The notes under the pieces were generated by a model. It saw only the letters and a program-made list of their open reading frames with translations, ran no database searches and had not been told where the DNA came from. A program made the translations under genes and the position numbers. From the NCBI GenBank assembly GCA_029891345.1, contig CM057009.1:286698966-286762965 (forward strand): a stretch of DNA of 64,000 nt, read 5' to 3'. Below, one piece after another: positions 24,001 through 36,191 of this stretch; within the stretch, counting starts at the first letter, position 1, and every line of letters begins with the position of its first letter. The DNA comes from Dryococelus australis (lineage: Eukaryota; Arthropoda; Insecta; Phasmatodea; Phasmatidae).

Positions 24001-24758
24001 TGTTTGCCAATGAATTGTCAATGAAAAATAAGGACTGTGATGGCTCCATTAGTTGGTGGATGTCATGACCTGTGCTGTTAACTCATCAAAGGTTTTTGTT
24101 ATCATAGTGCTCAATATTATTCATTTAAATATGTTCTGCTAAAGTTTAACGAATGCATGTGGTCCTAAGAATTTGTTGAACTTATGAAGCCTGTGAATCA
24201 TGAAGATGGTGTTTTCTACTTCGAGGATAGTGTGTATGACTGGAATTCCAAACAAACACTATAAAGTTGGCAGCAAACTGGAAAAAGTAGTTAGGTTTCT
24301 TTTTTATATACATGAAAGTAATACTCATCACAATCTTAACACATTTTTGTTCCTCTAAAGATTTCAATGTTTAATGATTGGTACATGACTTATAGCAACC
24401 AGACCAGGTCAATGGCAACGTGAACTGTTAAGTATAGCTGTGGAAGAATACACATGTGCAGGATGAAGAAACTAGGCCAGACTCATACAGATAACCAAAC
24501 ATGGGAATTGCTTTAAAGTATTTGGAGAGTGGGGAAATTCAAATTAACAGTGTACTCCATTCTACCACTCCCAGGAATACAGAAGGGGCTGCCAGAAGAC
24601 GTAGGGACACATACTGTCTGCATGCCACCTCTGAAACCCAGGCAGGAATGTGATCTTGGAACAATAAGCCGGCCACACTATACAACTGTACTATCATACA
24701 AAGAAAACATTCACTCACCTCAAGACAGCAGGGTTGCTAATGGTGAACACAGATTTTC
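24001..24758. other. Intergenic flank of the transposase pseudogene
   Basis: No gene. A plus-strand ORF at 24529-24894 runs antisense into the transposase pseudogene and is a shadow frame. I could not find a left terminal inverted repeat of that element here. Confidence 0.4.
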
Positions 24759-26087
24759 TTATTCACTGCTTGAACTGCACGCGCCTGATGCACTGGAGGA
24801 ATCACTACTGTCGTCAAGACGTACGATACTGTCAATTACATCTAACACAACACTGTCCTTTTCCCAGTATTCAGTCTCAAGCTTCTGTACGTGACCACAG
24901 TACCCTTCCCAGTTGGTCTTGGTTACACTGTCTATTGCTTTAATAGTAATCTCTTGGAGTTTCTGAAGAGATAAATCTCCGGTTACATTTCCTTCGCGCA
25001 CGCCCCGCTTCACCTTCGCTCAAGCAAGCTCAATAGCGTTCAGGTCGCACATGTATGGGAGAAGCCAGACCACGGTATGTCCCAAAGATGTCAGATACGT
25101 GTCGAATTTGTACACTTTCTCTTTAGGTTTCGCATGTTCCACCAATTTGTAAAGCTCCTCTTTCTGCATCGATGTGTGACAAGTTATGCCTTGTTCGTTA
25201 ACTATGTTAACATATCTGCTTCCACAAAGTACTTTGTAGGTGGTTTGTCAATATGTGCGCAATGATACGGTGTATTATCTAGCACTACTACAGATGACTG
25301 CGGGAGGTTAGGAGCAAGCTTCTCGGTAACCCACTTTATAAAAATAACACTGTTCATTTGGCAGTGATAATCGCCACTGGCAGTGCCGGCTTTATAGACA
25401 AGGAGAGCATTTACGATAAATCTATTAATACCCCCAGAATATACTACAATTAATCGATTACCCGAATTCACATTAGCTTGTATGCCAAACACTTCTTCAT
25501 GTTACCAACATTTGCCAAGTGTTAAATTACCATCTATCCATGTCTTGTCTATGTAGATAATCTGTTTCCCACCTTGTCTGTGCTGTTTCAATGCAACTAG
25601 ATAGATGTGATGCCAAGACACAATGTGAGGCGTCTCAATTAGTATCTTCCTGTGGCTTTGCGATTTTTTCTACAGAAAACCTAGTTGTTTTACTACCTTA
25701 CACATTGAAGTAATTTTGCATAGGTAGGGGCACGTTTTTCCTGCATATAAAAATCCTGAATCGTCTGCCGAATTACACATAGATCAATATTCACGACAGT
25801 ATGTTCCGGGCTAGTTTTGAGTCAATTACCCGGCGTGTGCAAGCTACCCCCCCCCCCCCGTTACCTAGTTCTTTCTGTTCCTTCCACATCTTTTTAATTA
25901 ACGTCTGTGACACTCCAGCACAGTCTGCAGCTCTTGCTGTTGCCTGATTGACTGTGAAAGCATATTGTTTTTGTTTTGCCTCTTCATCACACTTTGCAAT
26001 TATATTACTTACGATTCTCTGGCCCTCAGAATGCACGACGGTGTTATTCTTCCGGACAGACATAACACTCGCAGCAGCGATGTTCAC
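24759..26087 (-). pseudogene. DDE-superfamily transposase pseudogene (Tc1/mariner/IS630-like)
   Basis: Read from 26087 downwards, the N-terminal part (to about 25791) resembles a helix-turn-helix DNA-binding region, with a segment ending LIKKMWKEQ. After stops and frameshifts, further frames carry the catalytic motifs in order: IYIDKTWID near 25540 (first Asp), VVVLDNTPYHC near 25290 (second Asp) and DLNAIELA near 25030 (third acidic residue). An acidic, Ser-rich tail ends at 24759. Motif order and spacing fit the integrase-like fold of IS630/Tc1-type transposases, which cut and paste DNA elements. Several stops and frame changes, plus a C-run at 25849-25859 that may shift the frame, make it non-functional. 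Terminal inverted repeats were not identified. Confidence 0.8.
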
Positions 26088-26997
26088 GACACTTTGGAGC
26101 TAAATGCATTACTGTGGATAGTACATGCGTGACCACGCTTCCCACTCCTTGCTGTGACTCACTGTCTTGCCTTCCCCTTCCCTCATACCCCGCAGTTTCA
26201 GAGGTAGTGCGCGGACAGTACTGGGATAGCTACAATTTTCAATCTAGGAAAAAAAAAAAAACAAATGAGGTGACTTTGACCAATAATGGACACACGGATT
26301 TGTACACTTGCTTGTTCACACAACCCAGAAGATGCTGAACCCTACCACTAAAAATGACATAATGGGGCTCAAGACTTTTACAGACTCATTTTCATCTAGT
26401 TGACTGTCATGGCTGTCTTCCTCCTCTATTGCTTACATAGTTGTCTGCAGGTCGTGTGTAATACTTGAATCTACAGTGAGCTAGTTAAAGATTAATCAAA
26501 ACCCAAAACTGTCATATCACAGAAGCAGAGTCCAAGGTCTCACTTACACACACTGGCAATCTAGGGACTCAAACATGTGTACACAGACTGATAGGCTGAA
26601 AAAATGTCTCATCATCACACTCCCATACCAGGATATTCATACTTCAAACATAAGATACCAAAGATTGGACAAAGGTTGGCTGTTCCACATTTATTGTATC
26701 CCTTACAGGTTGATATATTAATTACAGTTAAATTTATTTAGTTTTATGAAATTTCAGTACGCTCCACTTTTCAAAAAATTACCAGTTACAAAACTTACTA
26801 AAAATAAAATTTGGAGAAAGTAAAAAAAAAAAAACACTGTGACCAACAATATAATTTACTATAGTAATAATATCACAAGTTAAAGAAAAGAATTAATTTC
26901 ACAGAATCCTAGAAAATAAATTTATTACTGTTGCTGGCAACAAATAATTATCCTCAAAGTCTCTGTGAACTGCCCTTACTTTATAACTGAACATGAC
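26088..26997. other. Intergenic DNA, no gene seen
   Basis: AT-rich with a 13-base A run near 26249-26261. It contains the upstream flank of the transposase pseudogene; no clear inverted end was found. Confidence 0.4.
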
Positions 26998-27268
26998 TCT
27001 CTGATGGTAGGCAGGCAGGCAGGTGGGCTTAACGTCTCGTAGACAGCGTGGTCATTAGAGATGGTGCAAGTTGCACAGGGAGAGGGATTGTAGAAGGATT
27101 GGGAAGGAATTGGCCATGGCCTCTGTTTAGGACCCATCCCAGCAGTCGCCTGGAGTGATTTAGGGAAACCATGTAAAACCGAAATCAGGATGGTGGACTG
27201 GGAAGTGAACCAGGGTCCTCCTGAATGAGTCCAGTGAGTTACCACTGCTGCCACGTCACTCGGTATGA
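26998..27268 (-). repeat. tRNA-derived SINE
   Basis: On the minus strand from 27268 the head carries an A-box-like GTGGCAGCAGTGGTAACTCA and a B-box-like GGTTCACTTCC. The body that follows contains CCATCCTGATTTCGG, GGTTTCCCTAAATCACTCC, CATCTCTAATGACCACGCTG and GAGACGTTAAGCCCACCTGC. From memory this body resembles a SINE that is abundant in orthopteran and some other polyneopteran insect genomes; I could not verify that here. The unit ends at a short GCAG tetranucleotide repeat (27008-27020). The 114-codon minus ORF across it is not a gene. Confidence 0.75.
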
Positions 27269-27597
27269 CTGGGATAAAAGTTAATACATACAGTAGTTTT
27301 TTATAACATTTATAGGTCATTTATTTACAGGGAAAAAAGTTAAACAAAATCAACCATAAATTTAGTTTCCTGGAAGCTAAAGCAGAAACTATTCAAGTAC
27401 AGATCTTGCCTTACCTACCATTAATTTAAAATTTCTTAAAATGTATTTTTCCAGCTATTCTCAGTATGAACCAAACTCAAAATTCTGAACTCCCATCAAC
27501 CGAACACAAGCTATGGTAAAATTAAAAACAACAATTTCTTTAATGAGTCCTATTTTTAACTTTAGTAATCTTAGGGCACATAAGTTTTTTTTTTTAA

Positions 27598-27601
<4 letters not shown>
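27269..27601. other. AT-rich spacer, nothing recognised
   Basis: No gene or repeat beyond short T runs at its right edge. Confidence 0.4.

Positions 27602-27690
<89 letters not shown>
27602..27690 (+). repeat. CT microsatellite followed by AT repeat
   Basis: About 35 uninterrupted CT units (27602-27672) pass directly into nine AT units (27673-27690). This compound tract sits at the left edge of the long repeat copy that starts at 27691 and may mark its truncation. Confidence 0.95.
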
Positions 27691-27691
<1 letters not shown>

Positions 27692-28918
27692 AAAAATTAA
27701 TATGGATGGAACATTTGTGGTAAAATTCTGTATCCTTCAATTTTAGTTTTTTTTTTTAGTAGTCCAGAAGGTTCTTTAGTTTTAATCCTACAAGTATGTA
27801 CGGACGTTAATTCAGTATTTCAAGGATAATTACTGTCTCCCAAGCAAGACAGTGTATTACAGTAAACGCACAGATAAAAAGAATTTATTAAGAATTTCAA
27901 TATGTTACATTTGCCTAATTTAATTTTGAAATTAATCTTGTTATTTGTAATCTTTACTAGCGATCAGCAGAATATTTTGTTTTTAGTCAGGGCAATATCA
28001 GTCTTTGGGTCAGTCCTAATATTTTTAAGTTCTTTAGTGCACTTTAATAAGTTACTGTTGCTGCTTAAATTCATCTTAACTCACTAGTAAATCTGCTTCC
28101 TTATTAGTTACGACAAATAGTGAAAGGTTTTATGTGTGATTCATTTCATTTCAGTTTATTTTTACTATAATGTCAAATTAGAGGAGTATTTATTTTATTA
28201 TTAACTCAGTTTGTTGACAGGGACTGAAAAATGAATTTTCGTTGAGACTTTGCCATCCCTAGTCCAGCTTCAGTAGCCTACCTGGCCATGGCAAGACAGC
28301 TGTCACATGAGCCGCGTTGGCACCATTCATCACGGGCGTTACCAGAGTACAGCTGCTGCGCTCCAAACTTTCAGTCACGAATTCGTGTGTTATTACAACA
28401 CCATCTTAGCTCGGCAGCATTCGCACTTCTATGCGGTAAAGTTGTGCTGACAGGCCGGTTCTTAGCTTGAAACTGGTAGAAGAGGGTCTTAACGACTCCG
28501 CATAAGCACATTTTTGTGACCCAGTGCAGTCTAGTGGTGCGCACTTAAAACTAAGTTTAGTTTGTTTTATCGCCACAGAGTGATCAATCTCGTGCGTGTC
28601 TGCGCGAGTGCAGCAGACCATACTTGCATTCTTGAGACAGCTGCCGACAAGACAGCCACAAAAGTTTGCCGCTCCACTTTTCTACCTCTGCACAACGGGA
28701 TCTAATCCGTTAGGATGATTTTCTGACTACTCTGTAGCCAACTTCACCGTTATGTACTTTAGTTAATGTAATCAAGAAAGTTTTTTTTTGTGGTGTTAGT
28801 GATGAAATCACTGGGCGTCAGCAACAGCATGGTTGCCCCCTACCATCTTGCTATCTCTCCAACTGGGTAAGTTTACTGCCAACGTTTGGTTAATTGTTTC
28901 TCTCGTGGCTATGATGCG
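27691..28918 (+). repeat. Long direct repeat, copy 1 (mate at 33453-35560)
   Basis: About 1.2 kb aligns in order with the second copy. Landmarks are TTCTGTATCCTT...TTTTAGT, AAGGTTCTTTAGTTTTAATC, AGACAGTGTATTACA, CAGCAGAATATTTTGTTT, TCAGTCCTAATATTTT, GTTGACAGGGACTGA, CACGGGCGTTACCAGAGTAC, CTACCTCTGCA, and the 3' edge TGGGTAAGTTTAC...TTAATTGTTTCTCT. Divergence is substantial. Both copies keep a consensus splice-donor-like GGGTAAGT near 28864 and 35512. An ORF (28288-28470) has a counterpart in the mate, but substitutions hit all codon positions, so it is probably not coding. It may be an LTR or leader of a retroelement, or a segmental duplication. Confidence 0.8.
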
Positions 28919-31578
28919 TTAATAATTAATTACTTTTTCTGTGCGTTAATTTGTTGCAGAGGGTGTTAGTTCTATGTAAGATTCAAACTACGTTTTCAAG
29001 AATAGTCTTCAACTATTTTGGCAACCCTCAGCTGTAATGTTCAGTCTTGTTGCGGTTATGCATTCTTTGCTGGGAATGGCAGCGACGGGAGATTTGTGTC
29101 AACAGGCAGTGTGGCGGTTGCAGTGACTGGATTTACAGACTCACAAGCATCCTATATGCAGATATAAGAACATAAAATTTTTTTAACAGTTCACAGTTTC
29201 TGAATAGATGTGTCTTGAATGATATGACTGATAAATGTATACTTCATAACTCTTTATTTATTTTAAATGTTTCCCATTGTTTGCAAGAAGAGTCAAATAT
29301 GTTAGCCTATCTGATTGATTTTGATGTATGATGCAATTAAAAGTCCAAAAGGCAGTAACTATACGTCTGTGGATGTGATCTAAACTTGTTACCGTAGGAA
29401 AAAAAAACCCACCAGCACCAATTCATTACTCGGATTATGTTATTTTATTCCTTACTATCAATCCTTGCAATAATTTAAATATCATTAACCAGATTATTAT
29501 TTGTGTTGTTACCAGTTATTGATTTGTACTCTACCACTGCTCAGTACGCTTGGTTCCAAAATGATTTTTTATCCTATCTGCCCACTTTTTTTTGCCTCAC
29601 GTCCCAACGTCTTTGCCAGCAACTAAAGTAAAGTGATTATTTCTTTTAACTTAAGTGCCTGCCTGTACCATGATTATTATTGAAATTAATAATGTTGTGT
29701 AATGAGTTTTGTTTGCGACGGAACCTTTTGCATGTTTTTATTGTCTGGTGTGTACAGCTGACTTGCCTGGCTCAGTGTCTAGTTATTTGTGGTATGTAAA
29801 AAAACAATAGTTTTATAATGTCCTAATGTTGACATGTAGGTTGCCTATAAAATTTAGGCGTACATTTTGGTAACGAAAACTAGACCACATTAAATGTTTA
29901 GTTAATTCACAGTAATTTGCTGTTTATAACAGTTGTAAGGATTTGGGCAGTAGTGGATTTCCAGTTTTAAGTGTTTCGGTATGGGAAATTTGAGTTTACT
30001 TGTTGTTTGGGTACTTTAAAAGTATTGGTCGTCTGTTAATTATCATAGTGCCTTGTTTACATTGGTGACCTGAATCTTCGGACCCCTACTTTGCCATCAT
30101 AGCGATGCTACATTATCGGCACAGTGGTGCCAACTGAATGGCAACATTTTAATATACCACATTTTCTTGGTTTTTGCACTCTCGTGTTTCGGTTTACAGA
30201 ATTGGTTTCGCGTTTTTGTAAGTGTGTACTGGGACACAACTTTGTTTCGCTTTGCCTTTCCCTGGGAAAATTAATAACATTGTTGGTGACCATCGGGTTA
30301 GTAACAATCTTGGTTAAATTTGTGTAGAGTCTTGATGAGGGATTTGCAGTAACTTTGGTATGGGACTAGGTTGCTTCAGATCATGTTATCATGTTTTTTA
30401 CCTTTCATCTTCTTTGATTTTAGTTTTTTTTGTGGGTTATGCCAAACTGGGTACACTCTTATACACTCAGAGTAGTGTAATGTTGTCAATTCTGGTACAT
30501 TCACTCTTTTGTATAACAAAATTTAATGTAATAATTGTTTGCAATTTGCTTTTGCATAGGTTATATTTTTTTGGGGCAAGTTGTGCAATTCAAGGTTACA
30601 TTTAGTTTTTTTTTTGTAAGACCTAGTTTTTAAGTCTTAGTTTAAGTCGAGATCTTGGAGTCTTGGTCAAGATCGTTCACTCTGTTGGTTCAGGTAAACA
30701 TAGGAGCGCTAAATTGGGTTGAGAAATGTTTAACACCCTGGTCCTCTATGGGTAAGCAACCACATGATCAGCCCTGGGGAGAATCAGGTGTTTTGGCACT
30801 CAACTTTGGACACTCCATGAAATTAACTGTTGCAAACTCATTCAAAGAGTAGTGAAGTAAGTTTGGTGACTTTTGGCTTCTGCAATTTTTATTGTGATAC
30901 TGTATCTAAATTTAAGCGTTACCATACACTTTCCGTTGTTGATGTAACTTGGTTTAGTTTTTTTGCGGTAGCTCGGAGCTGAGACTCATAGCTGTGGGAG
31001 TTCCAATAGAGGAGGCTGATCACCTTCTCGATAACTGGATACTGTTGTTCTACGCACTGGTAATACTGATTTGGAGCCTGAGATGTCGACTGTATTCAAG
31101 CAGTTGTTTGTTTTAAGTCCTTCAGTTTTAAGGCTAGATTTAAATTAGGTTTAAGATGTCATCCTGAGTCAAGCATCCTAGGACATCTAAACCTAGGGAT
31201 GCCCCTGACTTACATTGCTGGATTGACTCAATGGCAGGAGTGACTAGGATCCCTGGCCACTGGACTGGGCAGCAGCCGCAGTTTCACCTGTTTGTACAGG
31301 AGTTTCATTCCCATTGCCTCACAGTGCTCGTTAACAAATCAGCACCATAACAAAGCTCCTTGATCACTATCACCTCATTCTGTCTCTACTCTTCCTGATG
31401 CTATATGAGTACTTAATTTGGCGTGTCCAAGGAATTATTCTGTTAATTGCTGTATAAGCATTGTACTAAAACACATTGCAAATTTTGAGTAATATTCAAG
31501 GAATTCTTTCGGATCTAAGTTTGCACCTTGTGTTTAACTCAACTTAAAAGTTTGAATTGTTTTTGTTTTGATGCCATC
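28919..31578. other. Intergenic DNA between repeat copies, no gene seen
   Basis: Low-GC DNA with many T runs. It contains short ORFs without domains (30124-30327, 30360-30605, 30655-30852). If the flanking long repeats were LTRs this would be the interior of the element, but I see no gag or pol in it. Confidence 0.35.
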
Positions 31579-31711
31579 GGGTGAGACACGAGACGAACAA
31601 TGACACAAATACTTACTGGTAATTTGGGCACCAGCGGTGCTTCCCAATTACCGTACTATTTAGACTCGGGGTTCTCAGGGAAGCTGTGGGTTCTGTGTGT
31701 CCGTCTCACCC
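31579..31711. other. Nested hairpin
   Basis: The outer arms GGGTGAGAC...(31579) and GTCTCACCC (31703-31711) enclose an inner hairpin. In it GGTAATTTGGGCACC (31618-31632) pairs with GGTGCTTCCCAATTACC (31636-31652) across a three-base loop. This is a structured, CpG-containing island in AT-rich DNA, possibly a small MITE or a structured RNA segment. Confidence 0.5.
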
Positions 31712-32904
31712 ATGCGTGCTTACAAACACGTAAGCAATACTAAATTTTTACTAAACATCACTGGATATAAACACTTAATAAAATATTTGTGGCTAGAACA
31801 CTGTCACTACTCAATCAAAGAGTTAAGTTCACTGTAGACTTGTTTATATTGTTATTATGCATACACATCAACATGCCAATAAAATGATTATCTCGGTCAT
31901 GACTAGTCAATTCCGCTTGGGTGCTCCCCTGCCCATAATTAATCTAGCGTAGGCCTAAAAGGACGATCTCACTGAGGTGCATGAAAGAACAATATTCACA
32001 GGGGAAGAGGGCAGACAGCCGTTAGGGTGGACTGACGGTTTTCCCTGAAGACAGGATACTATGAATTACAAATGAAACCCTGATACATTAACACGTGTGA
32101 TTACTCAGCCTCACTAATGCAAACTCGTCGGGGCTGGCCCTCCAGCATGTGGTTAGTGTGCTGACAGCCTATACATAGAGCCGGCTAGGACGGGAAAAAT
32201 TGCACCATACACTAATTACAAAATTACATAAACCCTTGAATGATACATGAAACAAGATGTGACACGAGATGAATATTCACATTAAACACACAGATATGTG
32301 AAAACAAGCTCAGATGGCGCTGGATGAAGTTCGTAGCGGACCATGTGGTGCAGGTGAAATTGCAATATTTCTGCGTGGAAATTGCAAATTAATGTCGGAC
32401 AATAAATTATTCTTGCTGAGAAAATTATTTTCTTTACGATTGCAATGGTTACAGGCGTGTAACATGCCTGATGGCGGTAAAATCAAACATTAACGTGACC
32501 GCATGGTCAAGTACAAAAAGCATCAATTTACACGGAAAAATACAATGAAATGCCATAAACCTAGGCAGACGGCACCTGATTCAAGTTGCACGAGTTGCGT
32601 GACCTCTCCGAAATCTTTCTACTCCTCCTTGATTAAGTTAAAAATGCCACAAGGGCGCAATAAATTAATAAAGCGGAAGCATAATGCTGGGGGAAATGTC
32701 TGGCAAAAATGTACATAAGCGAAGGTTAACTGGTAAACTAAATTGACTATGGAAACCTAAATCAGTGAACATAAGTTGTAGTGCATATATGACAGTGTCT
32801 TACCTCGTCAGATCTCCTCGACAGACTGTCCAGAGACAAGCGTTGCATGGACCTACCATGGCCGCATACGGGGTACACATAAGCGGAAGTGCTATGCACA
32901 CAGT
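31712..32904. other. Intergenic DNA, no gene seen
   Basis: Somewhat higher GC than average in places (31960-32200), but no coding domain. The ORF at 32503-32718 is Lys-rich and unrecognised. Confidence 0.35.
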
Positions 32905-33275
32905 GTAAAATATTTTATTATTTAAAATAAAATGGCACAAATTAAATTTAATATTGCTTTACATTTTTATAATTTTCTTATGAATTAGGCTCTATTTATG
33001 ACAGCATTCATGCCGGAATATCAGTGTTCTTAATCTCGTTGCTGCGGGCACTTGGAATTTTATAACCAAACACTTAAAAATAGCAACAAGCACTTGAACA
33101 CATTTTAAGACATATTAAACTCTGCAAAGGCAAATATAACATATTTTAAACCGAAAAATAACATTTATATGAAAGTTCAAAATTACTGGCCGCTTTGCGG
33201 ATGTGCGGGACACGTGAAACGTGCGTGGTGAGCACCATCATGGGCCCTAGCGCTGCTGGTTGTTAGCCGGCGTCA
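32905..33275 (+). repeat. Dispersed direct repeat, copy B (mate at 849-1204)
   Basis: Same family and orientation as 849-1204, from GTAAAATATTTTATTA to TGTTAGCCGGCGTCA. This copy has a longer middle (AGCACTTGAACACATTTTAA) and an extra GC-rich piece (GATGTGCGGGACACGTGAAA) that copy A lacks, which suggests a deletion in A or an insertion in B. Confidence 0.8.
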
Positions 33276-33452
33276 GATTGTACTGGTCTTGTTTGGGTTT
33301 AGTGGGATTTGTTTTTTTGGATGTACCTCTTCAGAAATCACTAGCATCCGTTTTTAGGGGGGAGTCTGTGCCCTTTTGAAATTTTAATGAAAACTTCAGA
33401 GCACATCAGTGTTTTTAATTTCCCCACCTTAGTATTTTTATTTGTTATATAT

Positions 33453-35560
33453 AATATTAATATGGACATAAGATTAGGTACATTTATGGTCAAATTCTGT
33501 ATCCTTTAATTTTAGTTTTTTTTTTTAAGTAGTCCAGATGGTTCTTTTGTTTTAATCCTCAAGTATGCATGGAGGTGATTTTAGTTGTAGCATTGCAAAT
33601 ATATATATAAAATTGTTCAGGAAGTATTTAAATTGTCTGTATTTCAGTCAAGGATAGTAATTAATTTAATACTTGAAAGGTCGTAGCAATGATAACTTGT
33701 ATTCTATATATTTTAATTTTTCCAAATTTCTTATTTTTCTTTCCTCGTGTCATCAGCAATAACAGACGTCACAGGAAGATAGTGCATCTTTTCCTTTTCA
33801 CTGGGTTAGTAAACTAAACATATCGCCGCAGCATTGCACGACATGGTGAAACAAGGAAAATAACAGAGGTCACCTTTAGCTGATGTGACAGACTGCTTGA
33901 AAACAATACGTCCAAATTCAGGAAAATACCAAACCCAGTGATAATACGATTGGACCATTTTTCAATGAGGAAATTTTCGATCAATATATAGGGAAGCACG
34001 ACCTTTCTTGGTTATCACATCACAAAAGTTCGTCGAAGCACGATCGTTTGTCAGCTGTCAGTCGGACAGCCTGCAACGAGTGATCATGTGAGTTGCATCA
34101 ACCAGCGCCCGTGACTTTAACCTTCTTTTGTATTTCGGACATTCCAAATAACTATTAAATTTATTTTCCATCTGTGCGAGGAGTTAATAGGGCGCCGGGA
34201 GAGAAGGGTTCCACTCTGTCATGTTTTTTTTTTTGTTTGTAAGCTGCGAGTGTCAGTATTGTTTGTTTGCTGAGAGGACAATAAATCTTCATTAAACATT
34301 TAACTTCTTTTGTTTATTGGCAACCCTAGTATCAACAAACTCTCATTATTATGTAGTCAGTCTCCAACTCACGCTGAGCTGGTTTGTTGGTGTTTACTGA
34401 GGACTACGAGAAAACAGGACACTAACCAGTTACACATTATTTCAGGGTTATTTACTGTACCAAGCTAGACAGTGTATTACAATAAAATTATTGATAAAAG
34501 ACTTTATTAAGAATTGCAATTTGTTAGTTTGCCTTATTTTGGTTTTGAGATGAATCTAGTTATTTGCAATCTTTATTAGTGATCTGCAGAATATTTTGTT
34601 TATAGTTAGGGCAGTATCCCTCTTTGAGTCAGTCCTAATATTTTATAAGTTCTTAAGTGCAATTTAATAAGTATATGTTGGAACTTAATTTCATTTTAAC
34701 TCACTAATACATTTGTTTCCTTATTAGTTAAGACATATAGTGAAAGGTATTACGCGTGATTAATTTCATTCGAGTTTTTTTCACTAGAATGTCAAATTAG
34801 TTAATGAGTATTAATTTTCGGAGTTTTTAACTCAGTTTGTTGACAGGGACTGAGAAATGAGTTTTCGTTGAGACTTCACCAGTTGAGTTTGCCATCACTA
34901 GTCCAGCATGAGTAGCTTACCTGGCCATGGCAAAATGGCTGTCACAAAAGCCATGTCGACACAGTTCATCACGAGCGTTACCAGAGTACAGTTGCTGCGC
35001 TCCATGCTTTCAGTTACAAATACGCGTGTTATTACAACACCGTGTTAGTTCGGCAGCATTCACACTCCTACGCGGTAAAGTCGTACTCACAGACCAGTTT
35101 TCCTCTCGGTAGAAGAGCATCGTAACAACCCTGCGAAAGCACCTTTTTGTGACCCCAGTGAAATCTAGTGGTGCACACTTAAACTAAGTTCAGTTTGATT
35201 TATCACCATCGAGCTATCAATCTCGTGCGCATCAGCGCGAGTGACGCCGACCATACAGGCATTCTCGAGACCACTGCCGACAAGACCTCCATGCAAGTTC
35301 GTTGCTCCACTTTTCTACCTCTGCAAGATGGGATGTGATCCATTATGATGACTGTCTGACTACCCTGTAGCCAGCTTCACCGTTATGTAGTTTAGTTAAT
35401 GTAGTTGGGAGAGAGTTTTTTTTAATTATAGTTTTTGTGGTGGTGGTGATAAAATCACCGGGCGTAGGTGACAGCATTTTTGCCACCTAGCATCTTACTA
35501 TCCTTCCAAGTGGGTAAGTTTACTTCCAACGTTTGGTTAATTGTTTCTCTTGTGGCTAGG
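33453..35560 (+). repeat. Long direct repeat, copy 2, interrupted by a 0.78-kb insertion
   Basis: The first part (33453-33655) matches 27691-27830. After about 780 bases of unrelated DNA the match resumes near 34440 and runs to about 35560, parallel to 27830-28918. The insertion (about 33660-34440) contains an AATAAA at 34281 and ends shortly after TTGGCAACCCTAGTATCAAC. It could be a solo LTR or another retroelement 3' region. Copy 2 is cut at its right edge by the LTR starting at 35565. Upstream, a purine run (AGGGGGGAG, 33357-33365) precedes TGTGCC at 33367. Confidence 0.75.
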
Positions 35561-35564
35561 ACAC

Positions 35565-36191
35565 TGTGGTGGACGTCAGGGGGCCGCACACAACATACTA
35601 AAGTAGCATGCACTATAGATTCCTTGCAAACCCCCTGTTTGTACAACAAACTTTGATTGACCCACTGCCACCTGTCTATAAAAGCTTAGCATGCCATACC
35701 CCCATCCCCCCACACTTGAGAGCATGATTGAGAAGTGACGACGTGTAGTGCCGGAGCGGCACGAAGACGAGGGCAACTTGATAACATGTTCTGGAGGAGC
35801 TCTGGCAGCACTGCAACCTACCTTTCTACAGTTTATGGTAAGTATAACTTCGGCTAGGTGGTTAGGTGACATCCTACATCTCGAGGCCCCGTTAGCAATC
35901 TAATAACTGATTAATATTCTGGCAAGACTAGGGATTAACTCCATTTTGTGATAATCATTTTAAGTGACTGAGTATACCAAAGTAAAGTAATTGATGTTTA
36001 TTATTCAGTATAAAGTTAAATGTAAATCATTGGTCTAACCATCGACAGCTACTTACCCTCCCCCCCGTAGGTTTCCCAATCCTAAAGTGGTATACAATCA
36101 AGTATTGAGAATAACTGGACTCGTAAGGACTGAACTGCGGAGATACAGTAGAAGTAATATATTAGGAGTTAGGGAAAGGGAGAACGCTACA
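35565..36191 (+). mobile_element. 5' LTR of a Ty3/gypsy-type retrotransposon
   Basis: The segment starts TGTGGTGGACGTCAGGG and ends AGAACGCTACA, the TG...CA ends of an LTR. It is followed within two bases by TGGTGGAGCGCC (36193 on), placed as a tRNA primer-binding site. It contains a TATA box about 110 bases in and leads into a gag reading frame at 36870. Length is 627 bp. No 3' LTR was found in the window, so the element is truncated downstream at about 37.8 kb. The LTR interrupts the right end of the long repeat copy 2, so it inserted after that repeat. Confidence 0.65.
35677..35683 (+). promoter_or_regulatory. TATA box of the LTR
   Basis: TATAAAA sits at 35677 within the LTR, followed by a GC-mixed leader. 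This is the usual position for the polymerase II promoter that starts retrotransposon RNA. Confidence 0.5.

Noticed and set aside
24529..24894. 121-codon plus-strand ORF
   Set aside because: It is antisense to the transposase pseudogene at 24759-26087 and is a shadow frame.
26976..27320. 114-codon minus ORF
   Set aside because: Coincides with the SINE at 26998-27268.
28288..28470. ORF conserved in the mate repeat at 34927-35112
   Set aside because: Substitutions between the copies fall evenly on all codon positions and change polarity freely; conservation is explained by repeat homology.
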